NCBI RefSeq assembly: GCF_001889005.1
Contig: NZ_CP018153.1
Location: 2,018,501 to 2,082,500 of the forward strand
Source of the DNA: Christiangramia salexigens
GTDB lineage: Bacteria; Bacteroidota; Bacteroidia; Flavobacteriales; Flavobacteriaceae
Direction: 5' to 3'
DNA: 64,000 nt
Shown here in pieces: positions 1 through 7,746 of the stretch; the stretch's first letter is position 1, and every line of letters begins with the position of its first letter. The notes beneath the pieces were generated by a model. That model was not told the origin of the DNA. It did no database searches and saw nothing but the letters and a program-made list of their open reading frames with translations. A program made the position numbers and the translations under genes.

Positions 1-331
1 ATTTATTATAGACCGAGCCAGTTGCAAGTACGAGTTTATCGTAGCTCAACTTACCTCCATCAGAAAACTTCAATATTTTATTAGGGAAATCAATATTTTC
101 CACCCATTTATTTAAAAGATTGATATCGTTCTTATCCCAGAACCAGTCTTCATAGGGTTTTAAATGCTCCCACTTCATATGTCCCATATAGACATACATC
201 AGCGCAGTTCGGGAAAAGAAATAGTCAGATTCTGCTGAAATCACGGTGATCTTTTTATCAGATCTTTTCCGGATATGACGGGCAGCAGTGATCCCAGAGA
301 TCCCATTTCCAATAATTACGATATGCTCCAT
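1..331 (-). CDS. FAD-dependent NAD(P)/FAD oxidoreductase, 5' part only
   Basis: The gene begins at 331 and runs off the left edge, so only about 110 N-terminal residues are visible. They start MEHIVIIGNGISGITAARHI, a dinucleotide-binding Rossmann fold with the GxGxxG-type FAD motif, and a later stretch LSYDKLVLATGS matches the ATG motif of this superfamily. The family reduces electron carriers, disulfides or nitrite. Its substrate here cannot be told from this part. It lies beyond the convergent GH113 gene on the same strand as the arsenosugar operon. I recall FAD oxidoreductases of this kind near such operons, so a link is possible but not shown. Confidence 0.8.
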   Translation of the reverse strand, partial: MEHIVIIGNGISGITAARHIRKRSDKKITVISAESDYFFSRTALMYVYMGHMKWEHLKPYEDWFWDKNDINLLNKWVENIDFPNKILKFSDGGKLSYDKLVLATGSVYNK

Positions 332-462
332 TAATTTTTACTAAATTGGTAGAGGTTGCAAAAAAGCAGTTTCATTGCCTCGAAGTAAAGTACGCAGAAT
401 TTGAGCATAATCCCAACTCACAGTACAATTAAAACATTGCAACATTAAGTGGGTCGTCTCCA

Positions 463-1497
463 ATGATTCAAAATTTCATGAAACCGAAAATTTATAAGAT
501 CCTGATTCTAAGTCTTGCCTCGATTATGTTTGCATGTCAGGGCAAGATCCCCGTAAAAAAAATCAACGGAGTAAGTCTGGTGGCCTCACGTGATAGTCTA
601 AAACCTGAGCAGATCGCTCCAATGAAAAAGCTTTATTCCAACTCTGTCGCATTAATGCCGTTTGCCTTTATGCCCAATATTGAAGAGCCTGAACTTTATT
701 TTAATAATAAGAGACAATGGTATGGCGAAAGGAAAGAAGGGATAAAACAAGCCATTGCGTTATTGCAACAACAAAAGCTAATGATCATGCTTAAACCTCA
801 GATCTGGATTAGAAACGGACATTTTACCGGTGATCTAAAATTCAAAAAGGAGGAAGACTGGAAGAAATTTGAGCAGAGTTACCGGGATTATTTACTGCTT
901 TTTGCTGAAGTTGCAAGAGATCATAATGTAGAGATGCTTTGTGTTGGTACAGAATTATTCCACTTCGTAAATGCACGACCTCAATTCTGGGAAGATCTTA
1001 TTTCTGAGATCAGGGAGTTCTATAAAGGTGAGATCGTTTACGCCGAAAACTGGGACAAAGCGAATAAGATTGAGATTTGGAAGCAGTTGGATTATATTGG
1101 TGTGGATGCTTATTTTCCACTGAGTAATGAAGCATCTCCAGGATTAGACGAATTAAGAAGTGGCTGGCAGCCACACAAACAGATGTTGAGGGAATTATCC
1201 CGAAAGTATAATAAACCAGTGATCTTTACTGAATATGGCTATAGAAGCATAGATTATGCTGCCAGGGAACCGTGGAATTCAAGTCGTGAAATGAACAGCA
1301 TCAATCACAAACTTCAGGCGGACGCACTTTCTGCTCTATATGATGAATTTTGGAGTGAGCCCTGGTTTGAAGGAGGGTTTATCTGGAAATGGCATCAGCA
1401 CGAAAACTCTGGCGGCATGGAAAACAATAGATTTACTCCACAAAACAAGCCTGCCGAGGAGGTTGTGAAAAGTTATTATAAAAGTTTTACAGATTAA
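463..1497 (+). CDS. GH113-like glycoside hydrolase lipoprotein
   Basis: The predicted product has 344 residues and resembles glycoside hydrolase family 113 (endo-beta-1,4-mannanase-like TIM barrel). An N-terminal hydrophobic segment ends in a lipobox-like MFAC, giving a lipid anchor at Cys25. The two expected catalytic glutamates are in place: E164 in VGTE (acid/base) and E257 in FTEYGY (nucleophile), each at the end of a barrel strand. WKWHQHENSGG near the C terminus also fits the family. The start could equally be the Met at 478, which gives a more typical lysine-rich signal start. Its 3' end overlaps the convergent glycosyltransferase gene by 11 nt. The substrate is inferred, with mannan-type glycan most likely. 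Confidence 0.82.
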   Translation: MIQNFMKPKIYKILILSLASIMFACQGKIPVKKINGVSLVASRDSLKPEQIAPMKKLYSNSVALMPFAFMPNIEEPELYFNNKRQWYGERKEGIKQAIALLQQQKLMIMLKPQIWIRNGHFTGDLKFKKEEDWKKFEQSYRDYLLLFAEVARDHNVEMLCVGTELFHFVNARPQFWEDLISEIREFYKGEIVYAENWDKANKIEIWKQLDYIGVDAYFPLSNEASPGLDELRSGWQPHKQMLRELSRKYNKPVIFTEYGYRSIDYAAREPWNSSREMNSINHKLQADALSALYDEFWSEPWFEGGFIWKWHQHENSGGMENNRFTPQNKPAEEVVKSYYKSFTD

Positions 1498-2173
1498 GCC
1501 TTTTATAATAATGCTCATACAGCTCTTCTGCACTCGCACCTCTTCTTTTTTTCCAGTAGATCTCGGCAAATAATCTCTGAGTTTTCCAAATCCCCATTCT
1601 GTCATATAATCTGGCAGAAGTCGTGATCCAGCTTTTTATAACCGTGAATTGCTTTTCTCCATAAAGTTTTTTTATAAACTCATTATCCTCATACACCTTA
1701 TAGGATTCATCAAATCCCTGGAGTTTGGTAAAAAGGTCACGGGTTACAAATAAAGATTGGTCACCGCCCCTGCAAGAAATATGATTTAATTTGGTGAACC
1801 ACCCCATCAGATTCAACCACCAGTGATCCTTATCGAATTTCATCTGGAAGCATCCGGCAAGATTCCCATTTTGAACTTCCTTCAAGATCAATGCATCAAA
1901 ATCCTTAGGAGGAAAACTATCAGCATGTAAGAAATAGAAAATATCTGTTTTAGCGATCTTTGCTCCAGCATTCATTTGTAATGCCCTGCCTTTTTCTGAA
2001 GTATGAAAAACAATATTCTCGGCAGCCTGAGCAATTTCTGCGGTTTTATCACTACTGCCACCATCAACGATAATGATCTCAGAAACAATTCCGGAAGAAA
2101 CAACATCCAGGTGCCTTAACAGCGCCGGAAGTCGTTCCTCTTCATTATAAACCGGAATTATAATACTGATCAT
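1487..2173 (-). CDS. TIGR04283-type family 2 glycosyltransferase, arsenosugar biosynthesis
   Basis: This is a 228-residue GT-A fold family 2 glycosyltransferase. It starts MISIIIPVYNEEERLP, has the nucleotide-sugar-binding IIVDGGSSDKT, a DxD-like HADS segment, and a GGDQSLF motif followed by a conserved EDNEF. Length and motifs match the group NCBI calls TIGR04283, the arsenosugar biosynthesis glycosyltransferase. It is the last gene of the minus-strand arsenosugar operon, 7 nt after the DUF547 gene. Inferred role: transfer of a sugar or polyol onto the arseno-ribose intermediate. The acceptor and donor have not been established from sequence. Confidence 0.87.
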   Translation of the reverse strand: MISIIIPVYNEEERLPALLRHLDVVSSGIVSEIIIVDGGSSDKTAEIAQAAENIVFHTSEKGRALQMNAGAKIAKTDIFYFLHADSFPPKDFDALILKEVQNGNLAGCFQMKFDKDHWWLNLMGWFTKLNHISCRGGDQSLFVTRDLFTKLQGFDESYKVYEDNEFIKKLYGEKQFTVIKSWITTSARLYDRMGIWKTQRLFAEIYWKKRRGASAEELYEHYYKRLNL

Positions 2174-2180
2174 GGAGTTA

Positions 2181-2984
2181 CTACTTTACCTCATTAAGGT
2201 TCCAGTCGTAATTTTTATAGGAGATCTCTGCTCCTTTATTGATTTTGGTCTTGGCATATTGATTTACATAATTAATCAAAGTCATGCCATTTTCGGTGAA
2301 GTCTCCTTTATACCAATCGAAGATCGAAGACAATTTAGCAGAAGTTACTGAAATATCATTTTTATCTGAATTCACAAATTCCCGTGTCGCCTTTTCCAGC
2401 TGCTGCTCAATCTTATCTGCAGTGAAAGCCTCATTCATAAGTTTAGGACAGGAGATCGACGCACAGTTAATGGCAAAATGTATCCTTGGCTCATTCATCT
2501 TTCTCAGGATGCTGTTTTCAATAGCTCCTAAAGACAATTTTTTATTACCAACTTTTACAAACTCTTTTGTCCATGGCCCGTTTATATCCTTGATGCTTTT
2601 GAGCGGGTAATTCTTCAAAATAAGATCTACCGTATAAGCATTATAAAGATTGATATAATAGGCCAGCAACTCTGAAGAAGACCATTGGTCTGTAGGCTTC
2701 TGACTGGAAAGCATCTCTAAATATCTGTCCAGTTTTGCACGATCCTTTTTGAATCCCTTATAATCTACAAGTCCGTTGGACTTCACGTGCTTTTGAAGAA
2801 GCTCATCCCAAAGACTATGATCCAATTTTACCGTGGATTCTATATTTACAGAAGCATCTGCCGTCCTTACATCTGGAGTAGGCAATCCTTTACTATTAAA
2901 TCCGGCACTGGAAATAAGGTTACAGGAGGCAAACATACACACCCCGGATATTAAAACAGCAAAGCTTAAAATGAACTTTTTCAT
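2181..2984 (-). CDS. DUF547 lipoprotein of the arsenosugar operon
   Basis: The product has 267 residues, with a signal peptide ending FASC (lipidated Cys21), so it is probably anchored in the envelope. The body is a DUF547 domain, recognisable from LLAYYINLYNAYTVDLIL, then HFAINCASISCPKL and the C-terminal SIFDWYKGDF. The Cys-containing INCASISCP segment and the conserved His before it look like an active site and recall papain-like or transglutaminase-like folds, but no activity is established. It sits 21 nt after arsM and 7 nt before the GT2 gene. A role in handling or exporting an arsenic product is inference from position only. Confidence 0.85.
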   Translation of the reverse strand: MKKFILSFAVLISGVCMFASCNLISSAGFNSKGLPTPDVRTADASVNIESTVKLDHSLWDELLQKHVKSNGLVDYKGFKKDRAKLDRYLEMLSSQKPTDQWSSSELLAYYINLYNAYTVDLILKNYPLKSIKDINGPWTKEFVKVGNKKLSLGAIENSILRKMNEPRIHFAINCASISCPKLMNEAFTADKIEQQLEKATREFVNSDKNDISVTSAKLSSIFDWYKGDFTENGMTLINYVNQYAKTKINKGAEISYKNYDWNLNEVK

Positions 2985-3005
2985 AACAGTAATTTTTAAA
3001 TTTTT

Positions 3006-3974
3006 CTAGCAGCAACCTCCACCGTCATAGTGATAGGTAGATTCGCTGATAAAGATATCATCACGCTTAAGATCTGCTAAAGCTCCCGCGGTTTTATCGC
3101 AAATTGCAAGTGGCTGGTTTTTAAGCAGTACATGGCCTTTTTTATCATCAAAATAATCCTCATTACCAAAGTAAATAGCAGCCTTACCTGTAAAAATGCA
3201 AGGTCCATCTTCTGGCATTGGGTCTTTGATCGCGGCAACTTCAATAGACTCTATATAGATAAGTTCATCTGTTGGATAATTCTTAGGATCAAGAATACGG
3301 TAAGGTTTTCTTGCCCTAATCTCGATGGTTCCAAAGCCAACATCTGTTAATGCTTTCACGTAATCTGCAATACTCAAACTTCCGCTCAAACAAAGCGCCC
3401 TTAGTCGCTCATCATTCCGCAATTCATCATTCATTTCCTGCTCACAAGTAGGATCGCTCATCACCAAACGGCCATGTGGTTTAAGCACCCTGTACATCTC
3501 TTTTAAAGCTTTTGTAAGCTCTTCGGTTTTAAAAATATTGAACAAGCAGTTCTGTGCTGCCACGTCTATAGAATTATCTTCTACAGGCAAATTGGTGGCA
3601 TCACCATATTTAAGGTCTACAAATTCAGACTTAAACCATGAATTTAATTCTTCGGCCTTTTCAAAATTCTTCCTTGAGGCGTCCAGCATTTCTTCCACGA
3701 CATCTACGCCTACAACTCCCGATTTTTGTCTTGAGAAATAAGCAAATTGAAGTAGTTCCATTCCTCCTCCGACTCCTACATAAAGTGTCCTTGGATTATT
3801 GGTAAGATCACGAGCGTGAACGGTAGTCCCACAGCCATAGTTCATTTCCTGCATGATCTTAGGGATCTTTAGACCAGGCAACTCCCATATTGGATTCGTG
3901 GTGCAGCACAAACCAACATCCGGAGTTAAGGCAGCATCTTTATATACCTGCTTAGTAGTTTCTAAATAACTCAT
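3006..3974 (-). CDS. arsM: arsenite S-adenosylmethionine methyltransferase ArsM
   Basis: The 322-residue product is a class I SAM methyltransferase. Motif I is LYVGVGGGME (around 64-73), followed by VGVDVVEEML and a post-motif YGDATNLPVEDNSID. Cysteines likely to bind As(III) are C48 (NYGCGTT), C143 (QNCLFN) and C195 (ALCLSG). An unusual pair, C23-C24, lies near the N terminus, and the protein ends GGGCC. ArsM enzymes methylate arsenite stepwise to mono- and dimethylarsenic using SAM and thiols. The C-terminal extension after the methyltransferase core is typical of the Bacteroidota arsenosugar-type ArsM. It lies 6 nt after the phosphorylase gene. Likely product: dimethylarsinous acid for ArsS. 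Confidence 0.92.
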   Translation of the reverse strand: MSYLETTKQVYKDAALTPDVGLCCTTNPIWELPGLKIPKIMQEMNYGCGTTVHARDLTNNPRTLYVGVGGGMELLQFAYFSRQKSGVVGVDVVEEMLDASRKNFEKAEELNSWFKSEFVDLKYGDATNLPVEDNSIDVAAQNCLFNIFKTEELTKALKEMYRVLKPHGRLVMSDPTCEQEMNDELRNDERLRALCLSGSLSIADYVKALTDVGFGTIEIRARKPYRILDPKNYPTDELIYIESIEVAAIKDPMPEDGPCIFTGKAAIYFGNEDYFDDKKGHVLLKNQPLAICDKTAGALADLKRDDIFISESTYHYDGGGCC

Positions 3975-3980
3975 CTTAAT

Positions 3981-4793
3981 TTATATTTTTTGAAGTAATT
4001 CTTTGAATAGTTTCACCATATTAGGCTCAGCCTTGGCTGCCATGGCCAGGATATCCTGAATATCTACTTTTTCAAGATTATCGGGGTCTCCCTGATCTGT
4101 AATTACCGAAATAGCCGAAACAGGAATTTCCAAATGATTTGCTACAATCACTTCCGGTACTGTACTCATACCTACTGCATCTGCGCCAATTAATTTAAGG
4201 TAACGGTATTCTGCTCTTGTTTCTAATTGAGGCCCCAGTACAGAAGCATAAACACCTTTGTGAAGCCTTATGCTATGCTCTTTTGCAGTTGCTTCAAATA
4301 ACTTGTTCATTTCTGCATCGTAAGGCTCACTGAGATCTACAAACCTCTCTCCCAGTTTTTCCACACCGTGGAATGCAAGCGGCGAACCTCCCTGTAGATT
4401 TAAATGATCATCTATAAGCATTAACTCGCCCTTTTTAAAGTCAAGGTTAACCGCACCCGAAGCATTAGAAACCAGAAGTTTTTTAATTCCCAGTCGCTTC
4501 ATCACTCTTACCGGGTAGGTCACATCAAAAAGACTATAACCTTCATATAAGTGAAATCTTCCCTGCATGATTACAACCTTCTTCCCGGCCAAAGTTCCGT
4601 AAACAAGTTTACCTTTATGAAATTCTACTGTAGCGGTTGGGAAATAGGGAATATGATTATAACTCACCTCTACCTCAACTTCTACGTCTTCTATAAGTTT
4701 ACCTAAACCGGTTCCAAGAATTATTCCCACTTCCGGTTCGCCAAATCCTTTAGATTTTAAATAATCTACCGATTCGTTAATTCGATCTGTCAT
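3981..4793 (-). CDS. purine nucleoside phosphorylase of the arsenosugar operon
   Basis: The 270-residue product belongs to the trimeric purine nucleoside phosphorylase/MTAP family. Visible motifs are GTGLG (27-31, phosphate loop), QGRFHLYEGY (77-86), LETRAEYR (190-197, containing the base-contacting Glu) and GADAVGMSTVPEV. The base-specificity loop reads VITDQGD, with Asp233 and Gln234 where human PNP has Asn243 and Lys244. Those changes favour adenine over hypoxanthine. This fits removal of adenine from 5'-deoxy-5'-dimethylarsinoyladenosine made by ArsS, but a housekeeping role is equally possible. It overlaps the upstream glycosyltransferase by one base and precedes arsM by 6 nt. Confidence 0.9.
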   Translation of the reverse strand: MTDRINESVDYLKSKGFGEPEVGIILGTGLGKLIEDVEVEVEVSYNHIPYFPTATVEFHKGKLVYGTLAGKKVVIMQGRFHLYEGYSLFDVTYPVRVMKRLGIKKLLVSNASGAVNLDFKKGELMLIDDHLNLQGGSPLAFHGVEKLGERFVDLSEPYDAEMNKLFEATAKEHSIRLHKGVYASVLGPQLETRAEYRYLKLIGADAVGMSTVPEVIVANHLEIPVSAISVITDQGDPDNLEKVDIQDILAMAAKAEPNMVKLFKELLQKI

Positions 4794-5407
4794 TATGCAA
4801 TAAATTTTTGAAATGCAGGATGATCTTTAATATCATCCAAAACATCAACATCGTTACGGGTCTCCAGCATTTTGATCTGTTTGGTTTGGATATCGTTAAG
4901 TGTATCCTTCAAAACGCTTGAGGTTCCCCATTCTTTATTTTTAAATATTTCAGAGTTTAAGGTTTTCATTCCTAATAAATAGTAACCACCATCTTCGGCC
5001 GGGCCAACTACAAATTCATTGGAGTCCAGCTCATCAAAGGCCTTTTCTAAATCTAAGCTGTTTAATTGATAAAGGTCGCTCCCAATAATAATGATCTGTT
5101 CGTAGCCATCTTCAAAACCTTCACGAAATGCGTTATACATACGTTCTCCAAGATCTTTGCCCCTTTGCTTTTTCTTGCTAAAATCTGCTCCCCAGACATC
5201 CTGCTCAATTACAGATTCCGAATAAAAAACCTGTTTATCAACATCAAGATCTTTGGTGATCTCAGCGGAATGATCCAGCAAAAATTCATAGATCTTTAGG
5301 GCTTTTTCATTTCCGAGATCTTTAGCTAACCTGGTCTTCACTTTACCTGCTACAGGATTCTTGGTGAAGATCATTAATAGGTTCTTCTTATTTTGGGTTT
5401 TATCCAC
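4793..5407 (-). CDS. TIGR04282-type glycosyltransferase (DUF2064), arsenosugar biosynthesis
   Basis: The 204-residue nucleotidyl/glycosyltransferase-like protein has the GT-A signature TKNPVAGKVKTRLA near the N terminus, a metal-site-like IIGSDLY and GPAEDGGYYLLG. These define DUF2064 and the NCBI family TIGR04282, named for arsenosugar biosynthesis. The loop is GSDLYQL where many relatives have GSD-x-P. The gene starts immediately after the rhodanese stop and overlaps the phosphorylase start by one base, so translation is probably coupled. Likely role: one of the two sugar-transfer steps. Which step is unknown. Confidence 0.88.
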   Translation of the reverse strand: MDKTQNKKNLLMIFTKNPVAGKVKTRLAKDLGNEKALKIYEFLLDHSAEITKDLDVDKQVFYSESVIEQDVWGADFSKKKQRGKDLGERMYNAFREGFEDGYEQIIIIGSDLYQLNSLDLEKAFDELDSNEFVVGPAEDGGYYLLGMKTLNSEIFKNKEWGTSSVLKDTLNDIQTKQIKMLETRNDVDVLDDIKDHPAFQKFIA

Positions 5408-5905
5408 TTAATATATTTTTTCGCCGTTAATCAGCCAATTAGACCAGTTACTGGAATATGTATGAACAGAATCGGTTGGTTTCCCATCAGTAAAGACATC
5501 ATAGCCTTTATTTTTCCATTCAAAAATTCCTCCGTACAGATTGTAAACCTTAGAGTAACCGGCATTCCTTATTTTATTTGCAATATCTTCTGAACGAATT
5601 CCCAGTGAACAGTAGACCACAATAGCCCGAGTCTTATCTTCATGGTGTTTCAAAAATTTTCCGATAGAAAAATCAGAATAACCCACGAACTCGGCTTCAG
5701 GCAGATGACTTATATCGAATTCTTCAGGCTCCCTTGCATCGGCGATCAGGATATCCTCCTTCATACTCATCATCTTCAATTCTTCAACCGAAACATAAGG
5801 CACCAATCCCTTATTATACTTGCTTATAACCTCATCCAAACCATTTTGAGCGGAAAGGGAAGTAGTAATAAATACGAGTAAAAAACCAATTAAAACATTC
5901 TTCAT
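5408..5905 (-). CDS. exported rhodanese-like sulfurtransferase
   Basis: The 165-residue product has an N-terminal signal peptide (hydrophobic run ending SLSAQ) and a single rhodanese domain. ADAREPEEFDISHL marks the substrate-binding half, and the active-site loop VVYCSLGIRSE holds the catalytic Cys in a six-residue CSLGIR loop, so it should be active. It is predicted to be periplasmic and would carry a persulfide sulfur. In the arsenosugar operon an attractive inference is thiolation or thiol-dependent handling of methylated arsenic. The sequence does not show this. It lies directly upstream of the TIGR04282 gene without a gap. Confidence 0.87.
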   Translation of the reverse strand: MKNVLIGFLLVFITTSLSAQNGLDEVISKYNKGLVPYVSVEELKMMSMKEDILIADAREPEEFDISHLPEAEFVGYSDFSIGKFLKHHEDKTRAIVVYCSLGIRSEDIANKIRNAGYSKVYNLYGGIFEWKNKGYDVFTDGKPTDSVHTYSSNWSNWLINGEKIY

Positions 5906-5947
5906 GTTAAGCCTTTGAGATATCTACGTAAATCATTTAAACATGGA

Positions 5948-7006
5948 TTATTCCGAAAGGCTTCCCTGGCAGCTACTACCTGCACCAGCAGTACAACCAT
6001 AACAATGTTGGGAAATTATGATATTTCGGTCATTTAAAATATCCTCATTGTATTCACTAATATGTTTCACCTTACTGTTAACCTTAAGATCCAGCATCTG
6101 GTTGAAGTCACAGTCGTACAACCAGCCATCCCAACTTATGGATATCGTATTTGTACACATTACATTCTCCACAGCGGCCGGATTGTAAGCTTCTACAAGA
6201 GCATACATATAATCCTCGTAGTTCTCTGAAGCAATAAGGAATTCAAGGAAACGGCTTATTGGCAGATTGGTGATCGCAAACAGGTTATTAAAGTCTATAT
6301 TGAAATCTTCTTTTAAAGCTACCTTAAAATCATGTTCCATAGCCTCCTGATTGGTAGGCAAAAATGCTCCGGAAGGATTATAGACCAGATCCAGTTTAAG
6401 GTCGCTACCTTCCTGTGCATATCCAACTTCATTAAGCATCTGCAAGGCTTTTATAGATTTATCGAAAACCCCGCTACCACGTTGTTTATCGGTTTTCTCC
6501 CGCTTGTAAAAAGGAAGCGAAGAAACCACATGAACATTATGCTTTTTAAAGAATTCAGGCAGGTCATGATATTTTTTATTGGCAAGGATGATCGTAAGAT
6601 TAGATCGTACAATGAAGTCCTTAATCCCAGCTTTTGAAGCTTCCTCTACGAACCACCTGAAATTTGGATTCATCTCTGGAGCACCTCCTGTAAGATCAAG
6701 AGTATGTGCACCAGTATTTTTTATCACTTCAAGACACTGCTCCATGGTCTCCACAGTCATGATCTCTTTTCTGTCTGGCCCCGCATCTACATGACAATGA
6801 GAACAAACCTGATTACACATATAACCCAGGTTTAACTGAAGTATTTCCAGTTTCTTAGGTTTCAGCGGAAAGTGGCCGGTTTCTGCGATTTTATCTTTAA
6901 AATACGGTAATTCACCTTCATTAAAAATTCCGTTGCTCAGGAACTTGAGTTGATTTTCAGGACTTGAAAGATCGTCTTTTCGAGCTTTAAGAGATTTTAC
7001 AGACAT
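5948..7006 (-). CDS. arsS: arsenosugar biosynthesis radical SAM enzyme ArsS
   Basis: The 352-residue radical SAM protein carries the cluster-binding CNQVCSHC (C64, C68, C71), then LDLTGGAPEMNP, a GGxP-type SAM-binding motif. The C-terminal part (DUF3641 type) has further cysteines: VMCTN, LYDCDFNQM and a terminal CYGCTAGAGSSCQG that may bind an auxiliary cluster. This arrangement is typical of ArsS, which transfers the 5'-deoxyadenosyl group to dimethylarsinous acid. It is 80 nt after the carboxymuconolactone-like gene and 42 nt before the rhodanese. It is the most diagnostic gene of the operon. Confidence 0.93.
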   Translation of the reverse strand: MSVKSLKARKDDLSSPENQLKFLSNGIFNEGELPYFKDKIAETGHFPLKPKKLEILQLNLGYMCNQVCSHCHVDAGPDRKEIMTVETMEQCLEVIKNTGAHTLDLTGGAPEMNPNFRWFVEEASKAGIKDFIVRSNLTIILANKKYHDLPEFFKKHNVHVVSSLPFYKREKTDKQRGSGVFDKSIKALQMLNEVGYAQEGSDLKLDLVYNPSGAFLPTNQEAMEHDFKVALKEDFNIDFNNLFAITNLPISRFLEFLIASENYEDYMYALVEAYNPAAVENVMCTNTISISWDGWLYDCDFNQMLDLKVNSKVKHISEYNEDILNDRNIIISQHCYGCTAGAGSSCQGSLSE

Positions 7007-7086
7007 ATAAGATAATCGGTTTACAATAGGGAGTTATCACTAAAATTCGTGTGAGCAGTTTTTGAGTCGGACATTAATACCGCGAA

Positions 7087-7422
7087 TTACATACTAAGCT
7101 TCTTATATTTATTCATCATTTGCACACCATGCACCAATGTGGCTCCACTTTCTATGGCAGCACCTGCATGAACGGCCTCCATCATCTCTTCTTTCGTAAT
7201 GCCTCTTTGCAAACCATCTTTAGTATATGCATCTATACAATACGGACACTTAACTACATGAGAAACAGCAAGGGCTATAAGTGACTTTTCCCTGGCAGAA
7301 AGAGCTCCTTCTTCGAAAACCTTCCCGTAATAATCAAAAAATTTAGTTCCTAATTCTTCACTCCATTCGGTAATTTCACCAAATTTTCTAAGGTCGGCTG
7401 GGTCGTAATAATTTTTAGACAT
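7087..7422 (-). CDS. carboxymuconolactone decarboxylase-like (AhpD fold) protein of the arsenosugar operon
   Basis: The protein is small, all alpha, with a KCPYCIDAYTK motif: the CxxC redox pair plus downstream residues of the AhpD/CMD family. ERSLIA-like sequence before it (REKSLIALAVSHV) is also typical. NCBI names a close group the arsenosugar biosynthesis-associated peroxidase-like protein. I place the start at the Met at 7422 (111 residues, MSKNYYDP). A Met at 7449 would add nine residues poorly matching the family. It is first in the operon. A thiol-peroxidase or arsenic-reducing role is inference from the CxxC. Confidence 0.85.
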   Translation of the reverse strand: MSKNYYDPADLRKFGEITEWSEELGTKFFDYYGKVFEEGALSAREKSLIALAVSHVVKCPYCIDAYTKDGLQRGITKEEMMEAVHAGAAIESGATLVHGVQMMNKYKKLSM

Positions 7423-7746
7423 AAAGATATTTTTGGCCTTAAGCGGCATTTATATTCATATACGAAAATAAGAAGGCAATAGTTTTAATTTTTCCCTATT
7501 TCGATAATTTTAGAATAATAATGAAAAATTAAAGAACAAATTGTAATAAAACGATAATATTAAGCTTAGCTGTTCTTGCCTGGCAAAGCAGCATTTTTCA
7601 CTCCGTTCATATCCCGCTGGAAAAACTAATTAAAGGATTTCGGCCCGATTCATTTTCTCTCCATAATGAATTATTACAAATAAAAATATCTAGGAATAAA
7701 TTGAAAAACCATTAACTTTATTAAGCCATAGCCTTTTGTATATAGC
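7423..7746. other. intergenic region between the arsenosugar operon and the AraC gene
   Basis: This is about 324 bases of AT-rich sequence between divergent genes. It should hold the promoters of the arsenosugar operon (leftward) and of the AraC gene (rightward). I found no full TTTG-N19-TAnnTTTG promoter in either direction, and no strong hairpin or coding frame. The nearest candidate for the AraC gene is TAACTTTA around 7710-7720. The missing clear promoter may mean that transcription depends on an activator. Confidence 0.5.

Noticed and set aside
7423..7746. A standard promoter or small gene in the gap before the AraC gene.
   Set aside because: No full promoter match and no convincing coding frame could be found.
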